Positions 47,201 to 58,055 of a stretch of DNA of 64,000 nucleotides are shown here, in pieces. A program made the translations under genes and the position numbers. The stretch is from Papio anubis (taxonomy: Eukaryota > Chordata > Mammalia > Primates > Cercopithecidae): the NCBI RefSeq assembly GCF_008728515.1, contig NC_044986.1, positions 54,114,855-54,178,854 of the forward strand, read 5' to 3'. A model generated the notes under the pieces. The model was not told where the DNA came from and made no database searches. It saw only the letters and a program-made list of their open reading frames with translations. Each line of letters opens with the position of its first letter. The stretch's first letter is position 1.

Positions 47201-48147
47201 GTCTATTTTAGATTTTTCCTGCTTTCTCTTGTGGGCATTTACTGCTATAAATTTCCCTCCAAACATACTTTAAATGTGTCCCAGAGATTCTGGTACATTG
47301 TGTCTTTGTTCTCATTGGTTTCAAATAACTTATTTATTTCTGTCTTAATTTGGTTGTTTACCCAATAGTCATTCAGGAGCAGGTTGTTCAGTTTTCATGT
47401 AGTTGTGCAGTTTTGAGTGAGTTTCTTAATCCTGAGTTCTAATTTGATTGCACTGTGGTCTGAGAGACAGTTTGTTGTCATTTCTCTTCTTTTACGTTTG
47501 CTGAGGAATGTTTTACTTCCAATTATGTGGTCAATTTTAGAATAAGTGTGAAGTGGTGCTGAGAAGAACGTATATTCTGTTGATTTGGGGTGGAGAGTTC
47601 CATAGATGCCTTGTGTTCTGATTGATACAGAGTTGAGTTCAAGTACTGAATATCCTTGTTAATGTTTTGTCTCATTGATCTGTCTAATATTGACAGTGGG
47701 GTATTAAAGTCTCCCATTATTATTATGTGGGAATCTAAGTCTCTTTGTAGGTCTCTAAGAACTTGCTTTATGAATCTGGGTGCTCCTGTATTGGGTGCGT
47801 ATGTATTTAGGAGAGTTAGCTCTTCTTGTTGCATTGAATCCCTTTACCATTATATAATGCCCTTCTTTGTCTCTTGATCTTTGTTGGCTTAAAGTCTGTT
47901 TTATCAGAGATTAGGATTGCAGCCCCTGCTTTTTCTTTTTTTGCTTTCCATGTGGTTGGTAAATATTTCTCCATTCCCTTATTTTGAGCCTATATGTGTC
48001 TTTGCATGTGAGATGGGTCTCCTGAATACAGCACACTGATGGGTCTTGACTCTTTATCCAGTTTGCCAGTCTGTGTTTTTTTATTGGGACATTTAGCCCA
48101 TTTACATTTAAGGTTAATATTCTTATGTGTGAATTTCATCCTGTCAT
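44300..48147 (-). pseudogene. L1 ORF2 remnant, full span with many breaks
   Basis: The span covers the endonuclease, reverse transcriptase and C-terminal regions of the L1 ORF2 protein (about 1275 codons when intact). The start ATG at 48147-48145 survives, but its fourth codon is TGA (48138-48136). Readable pieces include the endonuclease segment QEELTLLNTYAPNTGAPRF with GDFNTP (47523-47834), the RT segment TRQGCPLSPLLFNIVLEVL (46054-46287), KAGGITLPDFKLYYKATV (45460-45867) and the cysteine-rich tail NNRCWRGCGEIEMLLHCWWE (44519-44905). A 24-bp palindrome within an insertion at about 47066-47092 breaks the frame. The normal stop position is TGA at 44302-44300. Confidence 0.92.
47066..47089. 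repeat. 24-bp perfect palindrome in L1 ORF2
   Basis: TCTCCATCTCCATGGAGATG GAGA reads the same on both strands, centred at 47077/47078. Related L1 copies lack it; the flanking GAGATAGAGAC-type sequence suggests a locally templated insertion of about 26 bp. Confidence 0.85.
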
Positions 48148-48210
48148 TATGATGCTACCTGGTTATTTTGCCTGTTAGTTGATGCAGTTTCTTCATATTG
48201 TCGAAGGTCT

Positions 48211-49235
48211 TTACAATTTGGTATGTTTTTGCAGTGGCTGGTACTGGTTTTTCTTTTCCATGTTTAGTGCTTCCTTCAGGAAGTCTTGTAAGGCAGGCCT
48301 GGTGGTGACAAAATCTCTTAGCATTTGCTTTTCTGTAAAGGATTTTATTTCTCTTTCACTTATGAAGCTTAATTTGACTGGATATGAAATTCTGGGCTGA
48401 AAATTCTTTCCTTTAAGAATGTCGAGTATTGGCCTTCACTCTCTTCTGGCTTGCAGCGTTTCTGCAGAGAGATCTGCTATTAGTCTGATAGGCTTCCCTT
48501 TGTGGGCAACCTGACCTTTCTCTCTGGCTGCCCTTAATATTCTTTTCCTTCATTTCAACCTTGGTGAATCTGATAATTATGTGCCTTGGGATTGCTCTTC
48601 TTGAGGAGTATCTTTGTAGTGTTCTCTGTATTTCCTGAATTTGAATGTTGGCCAATCTTGCTAAGTTGGGGAAGTTCTCCTGGATAATATCCTGAAGAGT
48701 GTTTTCCGACTTGGTTCCATTCTCCCTGTCACTTCCAGGTACACCAATCAAACATAGGTTTGGTCTTTTCACATAGTCCCATGTTTTTTGGAGGCTTTGT
48801 TCATTCCTTTTCATTCTTTTATTTCTAATCTTGTCTTCTCACTTTATTTCCTTATGTTGATTTTCAATCTGTGATATCCTTTCTTCTGCTTGATCAGTTT
48901 GGCTATTGATACTTGTGTATGCTTCACGAAGTTCTTGTGCCATGATTTTCAGCTCCATCAGGTCATTTATATCCTTCTCTAAACGGTTATTCTAACTAGC
49001 AGTTCCTCTAACCTTTTTTCAAAGTTCTTAGCTTCCTTGCATTGGTTAGAACATGCTCCTTTCACTTAGAGGAGTTTGTTATTACCCACCTTCTGAAGCC
49101 TACTTCCGTCAATTAGTTAAACTCATCCTCTGTCCAGTTTTGTTCCCTTGCTGGCTATGAGTTGTGATCCTTTGTAGGAGAAGAGGCGTTCTGGTTTTTG
49201 GAATTTTCAGCCTTTTTGCACTGGTTTTTCCTCAT
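48211..49235 (-). pseudogene. L1 ORF1 remnant, full span
   Basis: L1 ORF1 encodes the RNA-binding coiled-coil chaperone of the L1 particle. The ATG at 49235-49233 is intact, and the total span (about 341 codons) fits the normal size. Codon 27 is TAG (49157-49155), and later shifts occur. The longest open piece (48413-48814) reads MKRNEQSLQKTWDYVKRPN, then the RRM region (LCLIGVPGSD) and beyond, losing frame near GSQRERSGC. The stop position is TAA at 48213-48211. Confidence 0.88.
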
Positions 49236-49612
49236 CTTTGTTAATTTATCTACCTTTTGTCTTTGATGTTGGTGACCTTTGGATGGGTTTTGTTTATGGA
49301 AGTCCTTTTTGTTGACATTGATGCTATTCCTTTCTGTTAGTTAGTTTTCTTCTAACAGGCCCCTCTGCTGCAGTTCTGCTGGAGTTTGCTGGAGGTCCAC
49401 TTCATACCCTGTTTGCCTGGGTATCACCAGCAGAGGCTGCAGAACAGCAAAGATTTCTGCCTGTTCCTTCCTCTGGAAGCTTCATCCCAGCGGGGCACCC
49501 ACCAGATACCAGCCAGAGCTCTCCTGTATGAGGTGTCTCCCCAACAGGAGACACAGGGGCAAGGGACCCACTCAAGGAGGCAGTCTGTCCCTTAGCAGAG
49601 CTCGAGTTCACT
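49236..49612 (-). promoter_or_regulatory. Truncated L1 5'UTR
   Basis: Only about 380 bp of 5'UTR remain upstream of ORF1. The segment GATACCCAGGCAAACAGGGT, read on the minus strand at about 49410-49430, belongs to the same 5'UTR region as the ZNF93-type segment of the first L1. The YY1-containing 5' start is absent, so the usual promoter start is lost. Confidence 0.75.
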
Positions 49613-49639
49613 CAATTTTTATGATAGCTTTGTATTCTT

Positions 49640-49770
49640 TTAAATCCTTATTTTACAGAGGCTTAACAGTTAGATGACTTGCCTAAGGTCACACGAGGTA
49701 AGTGTCAGACCTGGAATTCCAATATAGGTTTGTTTGGTAAACCCAAGAGACTAAACATTATACTTCATGG
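49640..49770 (-). repeat. MIR SINE fragment
   Basis: TTATTTTACAGAGGCTTAAC, GATGACTTGCCTAAGGTCAC and AAGTGTCAGACCTGGAATTC are the reverse complement of MIR. Confidence 0.8.
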
Positions 49771-49967
49771 CCCTTCAATATGAATGCAAAACAAGAGTTT
49801 TTTAATCCATAAGTGGATATCAGTGCTACCACTGTAATAACATTATCTACGTTAACACAAAACCTGGTGATTTAGTGTCTGGTGAGGGTCTGCTTCTTGG
49901 TTCAGAGCAGTTTTTTCACTATAACCTCACCTGGCAGAACAGTCAAGAAGAGTCTGTCTCTAGATTC
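49771..49967. other. Unique sequence
   Basis: Nothing recognised. Confidence 0.5.
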
Positions 49968-50230
49968 ATTTTTGTAAAGAGACAGTTCTTGCTCTGTCAC
50001 TTGGGCTGGAGCGCAGTGGCACAATCACAGCACACCACCTCATGATCCTCCCATTTAGCTAGGACAACAGGCCCACACCACCGTACCACATAGGGCTTTT
50101 ATGTTTTTTCAGGAGATAGAGGTCTCGCTGTGTTGACCAGGCTGGTGTCAAAGTCCTGGCTTCAAGTGATCCTCCCACCCCGGCTTCCCAAAGTGCTGGG
50201 ATTATAGGCATGAGCCACTGTATGGGGTTC
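49968..50230 (-). mobile_element. AluJ, diverged
   Basis: Reverse-complement Alu from AAAGAGACAGTTCTTGCTCT to GATTATAGGCATGAGCCACTG. There are several internal gaps in the right arm. The divergence fits the oldest Alu class. Confidence 0.85.
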
Positions 50231-50251
50231 TAACTTCTTTAATAAGCCCAC

Positions 50252-50645
50252 TGATGTGCTTTAAATGCTTGTCTCCCCCAAAACTCGTGTTCAAATTTAA
50301 TTGCCATTATAACATTGTTAAGAGGTGGGACCTTGAAGAGGTGATTAGGCCAGGGGTCTATGCCTTCATACATGAGATTAATGCCCATTATAAAAGGGTG
50401 AGTTCTGGCCTCCTTGCCACCTCTCTCTTTGCCTTTCCACCTTTCTCCAAGTGAAGAGGAAGATTTCCTCCCCTCTCAAGGATACAGCCTTCAAGGAGCC
50501 ATCTTGGAATTAGAATCACCAAACTTGCAGGTGCCTTGATAAGTGATTTCCCAGCCACCAGAACTATGAGCCAATACATTTCTATTCTTTATAAATTGTC
50601 CAGTCTGTGATCTTCTGTTACAGCAGCATGAAAGCAACTAAGACA
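50252..50645 (+). repeat. MST-type (MaLR) solo LTR
   Basis: LTR from TGATGTGCTTTAAATGCTTG to CAACTAAGACA. Landmarks: TCTCCCCCAAAACTCGTGTT, AAGAGGTGGGACCTTGAAGA, GGTGATTAGGCC, CCCATTATAAAAGGG (TATA region), GGTGCCTTGATAAGTGATTT and TCTTCTGTTACAGCAGCATG. Flanks CCCAC and CACAC may be a 5-bp target duplication with one mismatch. Confidence 0.82.
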
Positions 50646-50783
50646 CACACTAGTCCCATTCATGATGGCTCTGCCCCCATGACTGAATCATCTCCCAAAG
50701 CCCCACCACCTAATATTATCACCTTGGGTATTAGGATATCAGCATGTAAGTTTGGGGAGGAAGCAAACATTAAGACTGTAGCA
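50646..50783 (-). repeat. MaLR LTR 5' fragment, inverted
   Basis: On the minus strand this begins TGCTACAGTCTTAATGTTTG, then CCTAATACCCAAGGTGATAA and GTGGGGCTTTGGGAGATGAT, the first 140 bp of an MST/MLT1-type LTR. It is head-to-head in orientation against the LTR at 50252-50645. The rest is missing. Confidence 0.7.
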
Positions 50784-51212
50784 AGACCATTGAAAAATGC
50801 TTTGTTTAAGTTAATAGACTTTTTAAAGTGGATTTTGGGTAAGCAGTTAAAATCAGAAGTAACTAAAGCTCTTATTTTCTTAAGATGATTCATCATAAGA
50901 GCAATTAAAGCCAATTAATGGCCTTCCATGATGGGCACAGGAAGTATACCTACAAATCATGCCCATTTCTTTATTAAACAATGAACAATTGCATAAATCA
51001 TTGCCAAAATACCACAAAGTTATGGTAAAATTCCAGGATATAAGAATGTGAAAATTGACCCAAAGAACCACACTAAATCTTTCTGTCTCCTCAGTCTTCC
51101 TCACTGTAAGCCATCTTATGAAGATCTGGATTTCTCCCTCCCTTATCTTCCTGCTTGTTCAGTCTTCAGAAGACCACATTATAGTTCATTCATCTACTGG
51201 GTACCACTGATA
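50784..51212. other. Unique sequence
   Basis: Nothing recognised. Frames of 74-93 codons overlap on both strands without family features. Confidence 0.45.
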
Positions 51213-51405
51213 GTGGTTAAGAAAATGAGCTCTGGAGCCAGACTTCTTCAGTTGAATCCTATCTCAGCTTTGTGACCTGAGCAATTTACTCAGCATCTCT
51301 GGGAATGATACCTATTTTAGGTTTATTGCAAAGATTAAATGAGTTTCTTACATGAAGAGTGTTTAGAACAATGCCTGTCACACAGTAACTGCTGTTGTTG
51401 CTGTT
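51213..51405 (+). repeat. MIR SINE, nearly complete
   Basis: Sense MIR: TGAGCTCTGGAGCCAGACTT, TCAGCTTTGTGACCTGAGCA, AAAGATTAAATGAGTTTCTT and CAATGCCTGTCACACAGTAA in consensus order. Confidence 0.88.
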
Positions 51406-51657
51406 ATTGCTGTTTTTATTTTATTTTTTAATTCTAGTTGTTATTTCAAATCAAATATAAACCCTAAATCATGATTTTCAAAGTCCTACTCTTCCCTCCA
51501 TTTATCTTGATCATCTAGTATGCCCTAGCTTAGTAGTTTTCAAAGCAAGGTTCCAAGGAGAAGGTACTTATGGGGACCACCTAGAGTACTTTTGCCAACC
51601 ACTCATTTTGTGTCCTTATTCCAGACTATGAATCAATGTCTCAAGAAAGAAAAAAAT
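51406..51657. other. Unique sequence, possible MER5-like trace
   Basis: At 51525-51600, TAGTTTTCAAAGCAAGGTTC and GGGGACCACCTAGAG loosely resemble a MER5-type DNA element. Too weak to call. Confidence 0.35.
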
Positions 51658-51940
51658 GGCTGGGCGTGGTGGCCATTTTGATACCTGTAACTTTAGCACG
51701 TGGTACAGCCAAAACACGCAGACTTCTTGAGCCCAGAAGTTCGGGACCAGCATGGACAACATGGAGAAATCCTATCTCTATAAAAAATACAAAAATTAGC
51801 CAGGCATGATGGCATGTGGTCCCAGCTATTTGGGAGGCTGAGCTGGCAGGGTTGCTTGAGCCCAGGAGGTCAAGGCTGTGCTCATACTACTGCACTCCAG
51901 CCTGGGTGACAGAGCAAGACCCTGTCTCAAAAAAAAAAAA
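51658..51940 (+). mobile_element. AluJ, full length
   Basis: Starts GGCTGGGCGTGGTGGCCATT with a diverged left arm and a clear right arm (AATTAGCCAGGCATGATGGC, CCAGCCTGGGTGACAGAGCA). Low-complexity AAAGAAAAAAAT at 51646-51657 and 51941-51952 may be the target duplication. Confidence 0.9.
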
Positions 51941-51952
51941 AAAGAAAAAAAT

Positions 51953-52431
51953 ATCTCGTGAAGTAATGACTGGATATACGTGTTTTGAAAAAGCTCCTCT
52001 GGTTAAAAATAAATGTGACATATTCAATTGGCAATTCTAAGGCTTTGAACAAATAATCCTTTCATGAAAAATAGTTTATCCTCTCATCTTAAGAAATCAG
52101 GCAAAGCCTCATTTGAAATGCTTTTAAGCATCACCACTTCTGTGAAATCATCCAAAGTGAAACTCATTTCTACAAAATACTTTGTTTACTCTATTGATTC
52201 CCAGGCATTTCTGTTCTATTAAAGCTCACTGTATATGCACAATAAACTTTTCCTGTGGCAGTCAGGGCTCACAGACTCAAACACCTGCAGGAGCTCTGCC
52301 AGTAATGTAAATGAGTAAAATACACCACCAAATTGTGAAAGCACATGACCTTCAGCTTCAGTATCAGAGATGCAGTAGGAATTCTCAGGGATTGTGACAG
52401 AATAAAAAATGCAAGAAACTTCTATAAAGTA
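51953..52431. other. Unique sequence
   Basis: Nothing recognised. Confidence 0.5.
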
Positions 52432-52786
52432 TGTATTGGTCCATTCTCACACTGCTATAAAGAACTGTCTGAGACTAGATAATTTATAAAGGAAAGAGAT
52501 TTAATTGACAGTTCCACATGGCTGGGAAGGCCTCAGGAAACTTACAGTAACAGTAGAAGGCAAAGGGGAGACAAGCACCTTCTTCACAAGGTGGCAGGAG
52601 AGAGAAGAGCAGGGGAAACTGCTCCTTATAAAACCATCAGATCCCATGAGAACTCACTATCACAAGAATAGCATGGGGGAAACCACTCCTATGATCCAAT
52701 CACCTCCCACCAGGTCCCTCCTTTGACACATGGGGATTACAATTCGAGATGAGATTTGGGTGCAAACACAGAGCCAAACCATAGCA
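52432..52786 (-). repeat. THE1/MSTA-type (MaLR) solo LTR
   Basis: Reverse-complement LTR from TGTATTGGTCCATTCTCACA to CAAACCATAGCA. Landmarks: GCTATAAAGAACTGTCTGAG, CACATGGCTGGGAAGGCCTC, ATAAAACCATCAGATCCCAT (TATA region on the other strand), CACCTCCCACCAGGTCCCTC and GAGATGAGATTTGGGTG. It is 355 bp long, near the normal LTR length. No matching 5-bp duplication was seen. Confidence 0.88.
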
Positions 52787-53129
52787 GGACACTACTCAGC
52801 TCTAACAATTGTTTACTGACATGTGGGAAGGGGGGTTCAACACTGCTAGAAATTCCAGTTATTGAAGAACTGTAAATCTGGACTATTACATTATTTTTGC
52901 ATTTTAAAAAGCCATTAACAACTAAATCAAATTTAAAACCCTGTATGGGCAAACACCATAGACTCAACAATGCATACCTTCTGGCAAAAATCAGCCTTTG
53001 AATTAACAATTATAATCCGGCTTTACATGTTCTTCTTCTTTCACAGAACATAAGATGCTTAAAGGCTCTCTGGACACTTTCTTCACAACATTCCTCACAC
53101 TGACCATTGCTGTTTAATAACTGTCTTGC
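52787..53129. other. Unique sequence
   Basis: Nothing recognised. Confidence 0.5.
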
Positions 53130-53255
53130 CACTGTTACCATAAGGAAGGAGCAACTTCTGCCTTGTCTACCATTTTACCCACAGCACCTGTCTCAGTGCC
53201 GGGCAAAAAAATGGTGCTTGATACATATTTGTTGACTGTCTAATGAAGTCAGGGC
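53130..53255 (+). repeat. L2 LINE 3' end
   Basis: CCTTGTCTACCATTTTACCC ACAGCACCTG, CAGTGCCGGGC and GGTGCTTGATACATATTTGT TGACTG form the L2 3' terminus. Confidence 0.75.
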
Positions 53256-53419
53256 CTCATCTTTATCTTCCTCTGTTAATTCAAGAGTATTTAACATAGC
53301 ATTCTGCATATAATACACACTATAGAAGTATAGAAGGCTCACATCCAAATTGAACATACATGGGACACTCATCAATAATGCCCTCTGGTGAGTATAATGT
53401 AAACTTTTGTTATAGGACC

Positions 53420-53960
53420 AACAGATTTGTATACTCACTGTGCAGTAACAGTCCAATACAGTGAGACAGCAAGGATTGCAGCAGAGAAAGAGTTTAATGA
53501 TTGCAAGGTGCCAAATGAGGAGATGGAAGGAGACCATCAAATCCAATTTCCTTAACCACAATTTAGGGCTGTGGATTTTAGGAGGATTATGGAGGGTGAG
53601 GGGCTGAAAAATTGGGGTTGTTAATTGGTTGGAGCAGGGGGTAAGGAGGAGGAATTTATCAGGATGTGGAAATTTCATTCTTTGTTGAGTCAGCTCCTCA
53701 TTGAGTCCTTCATGGTAGCTGGTGTCAGTAGTTTCACTGGTATGCAGTATCTGAAAGAATACCTCAAATGGAAAACAACATTTCACAATGTTCAAATTGT
53801 TATCTACAGAGCTGTTAAGGGGAACTATAATCTTATGACAGAGTTTGCATGGTTCTGAAGCAACAGGCCACAAACAACTATGACAGAATGGGTCAGAAAG
53901 CAAACTGACCTAATGATTAATGCTGAATGTACTGCAAGTCTGGTTTATTTTGCTTTTTCC
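53420..53960. repeat. Unassigned LTR-like repeat with long antisense frame
   Basis: GCAGTAACAGTCCAATACAG TGAGACAGCAAGG, AGAAAGAGTTTAATGATTGC, GTTTGCATGGTTCTGAAGCA and TGACCTAATGATTAATGCTG resemble a repeated LTR-like sequence I have seen before but cannot name. The minus strand holds a 236-codon frame (53193-53903), which runs through this repeat and the L2 fragment. It has many cysteines and leucines but no domain, and is best read as chance openness in an old repeat. Confidence 0.4.
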
Positions 53961-54794
53961 CCTCCCTTTTGTCCTAATTAATTTTACAAAGTTTATAAGG
54001 ACAGTTTTACTTTCGGCTATAAAAGCAAACTGGAAACTAGCAGAATTTGAGCAAATACTTGAAAAACCAAAGTCAAAGCTAATCTACTTTGGAGGTGACT
54101 TTCCTTGATGTGCAAGGAGTTCTTGGGCTCTCCTGCCTCAATTATCAGAACCTTGCCATTTTGTATATGGCAATCCTCCCTTCATCTGGAAAATAGATGT
54201 TCTTAATAAACTATCACCAAAAGTACAGGGTACCACAAGGATTAAGATGGTATTTTCCTAAGAGACAATGCATGTAAGTCAAAAGGAAGGAAATGAAATA
54301 ATGAGAAAATCTTCAAAATCTTTTACATCTTGTATTATATCACGAGAACTTTTGGATTTTTGCTTCCTTGTAATAATCTGTTAAGAAAGAGAGAAAGCCT
54401 GCATTTGGTGCACCAAATAAAGAATGGAAAGTTGTAGCCGATCTTACATAAAACAGGGAGTCAGGTCATCCCTGTCTGCAAGGAAGCAGTGACCAGGTTA
54501 GACAAACAAAGCCAAGACTGGAGGTAAAGGGAGAAAAAAATGGGAATAAGTTTGGCCTTTAGAAAGAATTCAAAGACAGAAACCACACAATTAAAGAACT
54601 GAAAAAACAGTTTAGTTACGTGTAATTACTAACAATAATATATTAAAACTCTTTTTACTGATGTCCACCCTAGAGTGCTAATTTACAGAAAGGACTAATA
54701 TTTAATTAAGGACCTGAAAAGAAGTTCTCTTCTGATATTAAGTAAAAAATTTTCCTAAAACACTTGCATTCCCTTTGGCTATAGAGACCTAAGA
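53961..54794. other. Unique sequence, nothing recognised
   Basis: No gene or repeat family recognised. Confidence 0.45.
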
Positions 54795-54885
54795 TGATGA
54801 TAGCTGACATTTATTTAGAACTTATGCCATTTAATTCTCACAACATTCCTATGAGATGGTATTAATCCAAGTTCACCTGTGCTCT
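54795..54885 (-). repeat. MIR SINE fragment
   Basis: GACATTTATTTAGAACTTAT GCC, TTTAATTCTCACAACATTCC TATGAGATGGTA is the reverse complement of the MIR 3' part. Confidence 0.7.
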
Positions 54886-55208
54886 GAACCATTCCATTCA
54901 ACTGTAATTTCTCTATGTGAATTTTTAAAAAGAATTGCTAACAATCTGTTTGAGGAACACATTTAACATTCCTGTTGCCCCAACAAGATAGATACAGCAG
55001 TGCTGACATGTAATTCAGCCTGTTTTATAGAGAAATTGAGTTTTCCACTATTGTTTTCACATTGAAGACTTTTCATTGGTATTAAATATTAAATTTAGAC
55101 CTTTGATAACAAGAATAATACATTCTTTTAAAGAAAAGTCTGCTTTACTCAACTCTACCTTTTTGTAATTTTCCTGAGCATTACTAAAAACTCCCTGCAA
55201 ATAGGACT
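54886..55208. other. Unique sequence
   Basis: Nothing recognised. Confidence 0.5.
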
Positions 55209-55797
55209 TGTATTCATTTGCTGTTGTTATAAAAAAAAATTACTACAAATGTAATACCTTAAAGCAACAAAATATATAAGCTCACAGTTCCGTAGGTCAG
55301 AACAATATGGCTAGATTCTCTGCTTAGGGTCTCACAAAGGGCTGTGTTCCTTTCTGGAAACTCTGGAGATGAATCCACTTCCAAGTTCATTCTTGCTCTT
55401 AATAGAAGTCAGTCCCTTGCATTAAAGGACTGATGTCTCCGTTTCCTCATTGTTTGTCAAACGGGAGCCACATTCAACTTCCAGAGGCTGCCTACAGTCC
55501 TCTTCATATGGCCCCTTCCATCTTCAAAGCCAGTAGCAAGAAGTCAGCTCTTTCTTGGCCTTTGAATCTCTCTTACTTTCTCTTCTTTTCATGAACCTAT
55601 GTGATTAGATCAGGCCCATCTGAATAATCTTCCTACTTTGAGGCCAAATAATTTGGGATTGTAATTACATCTGTAAAAATCACTTCACTGCAGCACCTAG
55701 AGTAGTGTTTGATTGAATAGCCAAAGGACAGGGATTTGGGTGGGGGTTGGGCACAGGGGGGCAGGAAGGAGGCATCTTTAGAATTCCGTTACCATAG
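55209..55797 (-). repeat. MLT1-type (MaLR) LTR
   Basis: Reverse-complement LTR: TGTATTCATTTGCTGTTGTT, AAGCAACAAAATATATAAGC TCACAGTTCCGTAGGTCAG, CTTTCTTGGCCTTTGAATCT and GGGATTGTAATTACATCTGT. The right end (CCGTTACCATAG) is less certain. It is a paralogue of the 40588-41174 copy in arrangement. Confidence 0.65.
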
Positions 55798-58008
55798 ACC
55801 TGTGTGTAACTTTCTCAAGCTAAACTCTTTGGCAATAAGATGCTACTCTGCAGAATCTGGTCATCATGTTTAACAAGGCTTTTACTAGAATGAGTCTTCA
55901 GATTCTTTACCAAGGAAGGATACTTACTGTGACAAGGTCAACAACTGACTCACCCCATCCACCTTGCCCCTCATGCTGTTTCCCTACCTCCAAGCCATAT
56001 GCATAGCCTAGAAATGAGGCTCTGCCAGACTAGTGGTACACTGTGTCTGAAAATTAAGTGAGTATTCTACAGAGAGGGCAGCAAGGAGCAGCTATAGTCA
56101 GAGCCTCATCCCAGCTCCCATTTCTACCTTCATGGTCTTCTGCATATCTTTGGATGACTTTTTCTCCTTTGGTGCAATATGGTGCCTCTGTCCAGGATTT
56201 CTGCCTTCCCTTTCCCTCTCCTCTCAGTTTTCCCCCAGTATTTTTTGCCGTTGCAAGAAGCACTCAGCTTTCTGGTAAATTACTGTGCAGTGCAAAAAAT
56301 ATCTGGGAAGAAAACAATTCTTCTATAGAGCCTCCCTCCCTCTTTCTTCTTTCATTCAATTCTGTATACATTGTATGCGGTCAAAAAGGGAAAATTAATT
56401 TACACATCAAAGGAAAACGAGATGCCAGGTATCCTAGAATTTGAACTACATAGTTAGAGCAGGAGAACCTAAAATAAGCAACAGGCATGGGTCCCACAGG
56501 TTAAAACATGACATACATGAAAGAAGAGCTAAGAAGGCTGGTACCAGGATTGTGAAATTTGCAAGTACTAAGGTGGGTAGGGAAGCATCAATTTCCTTCC
56601 TTCCCATTGCTGCTTTTTCCATCCAGACAGGGCCAGCCCTGCACTGAGAAATGAGGACTAGGAAGGACTTTGTTTTCAGGCAGCATTAGGAATGACAACT
56701 TATATTCTCACAAGGAAGTGGATTCATGTTAGCACATCTCTGCTCTCAGGTTCTTAGGAATTTGTTCATGTCTGAAAGACACATCCAGATCAGGGACTGC
56801 TACATCAGTCTGGCCTTGTTCAATTTCAAATCAGCTCAATGTTCAAAGGAGGATCTGATACTAGCTCTGTGGTGTGATGAACAAGTATTTTTCTTTGAGG
56901 ACTTATAAGTCATTTTTATTTTTAATTGATAAATAATATTTTAGATGAGCTCGTAGTGCTTGGATGGTATCTCAAATGTTCCAACTGCAATTATGAGAGG
57001 GGAAAAAAAGTGGAAGTCTGAGGTTTATAGGCCACGTCCTGAGAGGGCAAGCAAGCCTCCCATATACCTAGGAAGGTTTTCTATATGTCATACTTCCTAA
57101 GATATAGTTCTGTTTTTTTCTAAATGTCATACTTTCTGAGATTTTAAGTTTCTAAAGGACCAAGCAGGTGGCAGTAGTCTTGGACTTCCTGTGGGATCTT
57201 ACCACATCCTAAAATTCTATACCAGATTTCAGCTTCCCAAAAAAAATTAACACTTTCAGCAACGGAAAGTTTCATTTTTCTCCTTCTTTAATTGGCACAC
57301 AAGAAACCAAAGAGAAAGTAAGCACCCAACACCCAGGCTCCGAAAGAGGAAAACCATTTGATCTGTTGGTTCTACAATGGATAATGGCAGAAAGTGACCC
57401 CATTGCTTCTTGGTTCATCTTCACCAAGGGGAATTAACTACAATTAGGGATTCATTTCTAACTGCTTTATTTATACCTAAGCCTATTCATATGAAAAGGC
57501 ACAGGTGACTTTTAGTTGTGAGAGGGTGAAAAATAGCCCCAGCACCTGACGGGTAGGCCTTAATGTCTTCAAGAAAACTAAACAACTTTTGTTCAATATG
57601 AACAATAATTGAGCAAGGCAAGGCTGCACTGTGAGATAACACAAGACAGAGACAAGGATGCTCCACAAATACAAAAATATCTGAACTTCCCTTTGTGCTG
57701 GCTCACACAAGTGACTACTGTTTCTTTACCGATGAATAGTGAACCCACTTGAATCTCTCCACCTCCAGATAAAATTTACCATGATGCTCTTTTACTTCCT
57801 GACAGCAGCTTATCCAGAACTAGACTCCACTTTCCTTAATCCCTCCTTACAATTAGCCAGTACAAGCACAAATACTACAAGACCTACCCCCTACCAACTC
57901 CTTACCGAAATACCTAATAGTTCCTCTCATATGCCGCTTCTATGCTGTAGTAAGCTAAATAAGCCTAACATTTTTTGGTTGTCAGTGAATCCCTGGTAGT
58001 TTTTGGTT
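55798..58008. other. Long unique stretch
   Basis: No exon or repeat family recognised. A 128-codon plus-strand frame at 56058-56444, with a 69-codon frame opposite, has no domain. An imperfect 40-bp-period duplication with ATGTCATACTT(C/T)CT lies at 57084-57142. Confidence 0.45.
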
Positions 58009-58019
58009 GGTTGGTAGGC

Positions 58020-58022
58020 CTT

Positions 58023-58055
<33 letters not shown>

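Larger units (their letters stand above)
44093..49612 (-). mobile_element. L1PA7/PA8-like LINE-1, nearly full length
   Basis: A 5.5-kb L1 inserted in minus orientation, running from a T tail at 44093-44101 to a truncated 5'UTR ending near 49612. Unlike the element at 4702-10044, it retains the full ORF1-spacer-ORF2 arrangement. The 5'UTR and ORF1 N-terminus are of an older L1PA type. Multiple stops and shifts make it inactive. No convincing target duplication was found. Confidence 0.93.

Noticed and set aside
44053..49640. Target duplication for the minus-strand L1 (AATTTTTGTGAAC against AATTTTTATGATAGC)
   Set aside because: Similarity is limited and A/T-rich, and the left copy does not abut the T tail; not strong enough to call.
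56058..56444. 128-codon plus-strand frame
   Set aside because: No domain, and an overlapping opposite-strand frame; no splice or promoter context seen.
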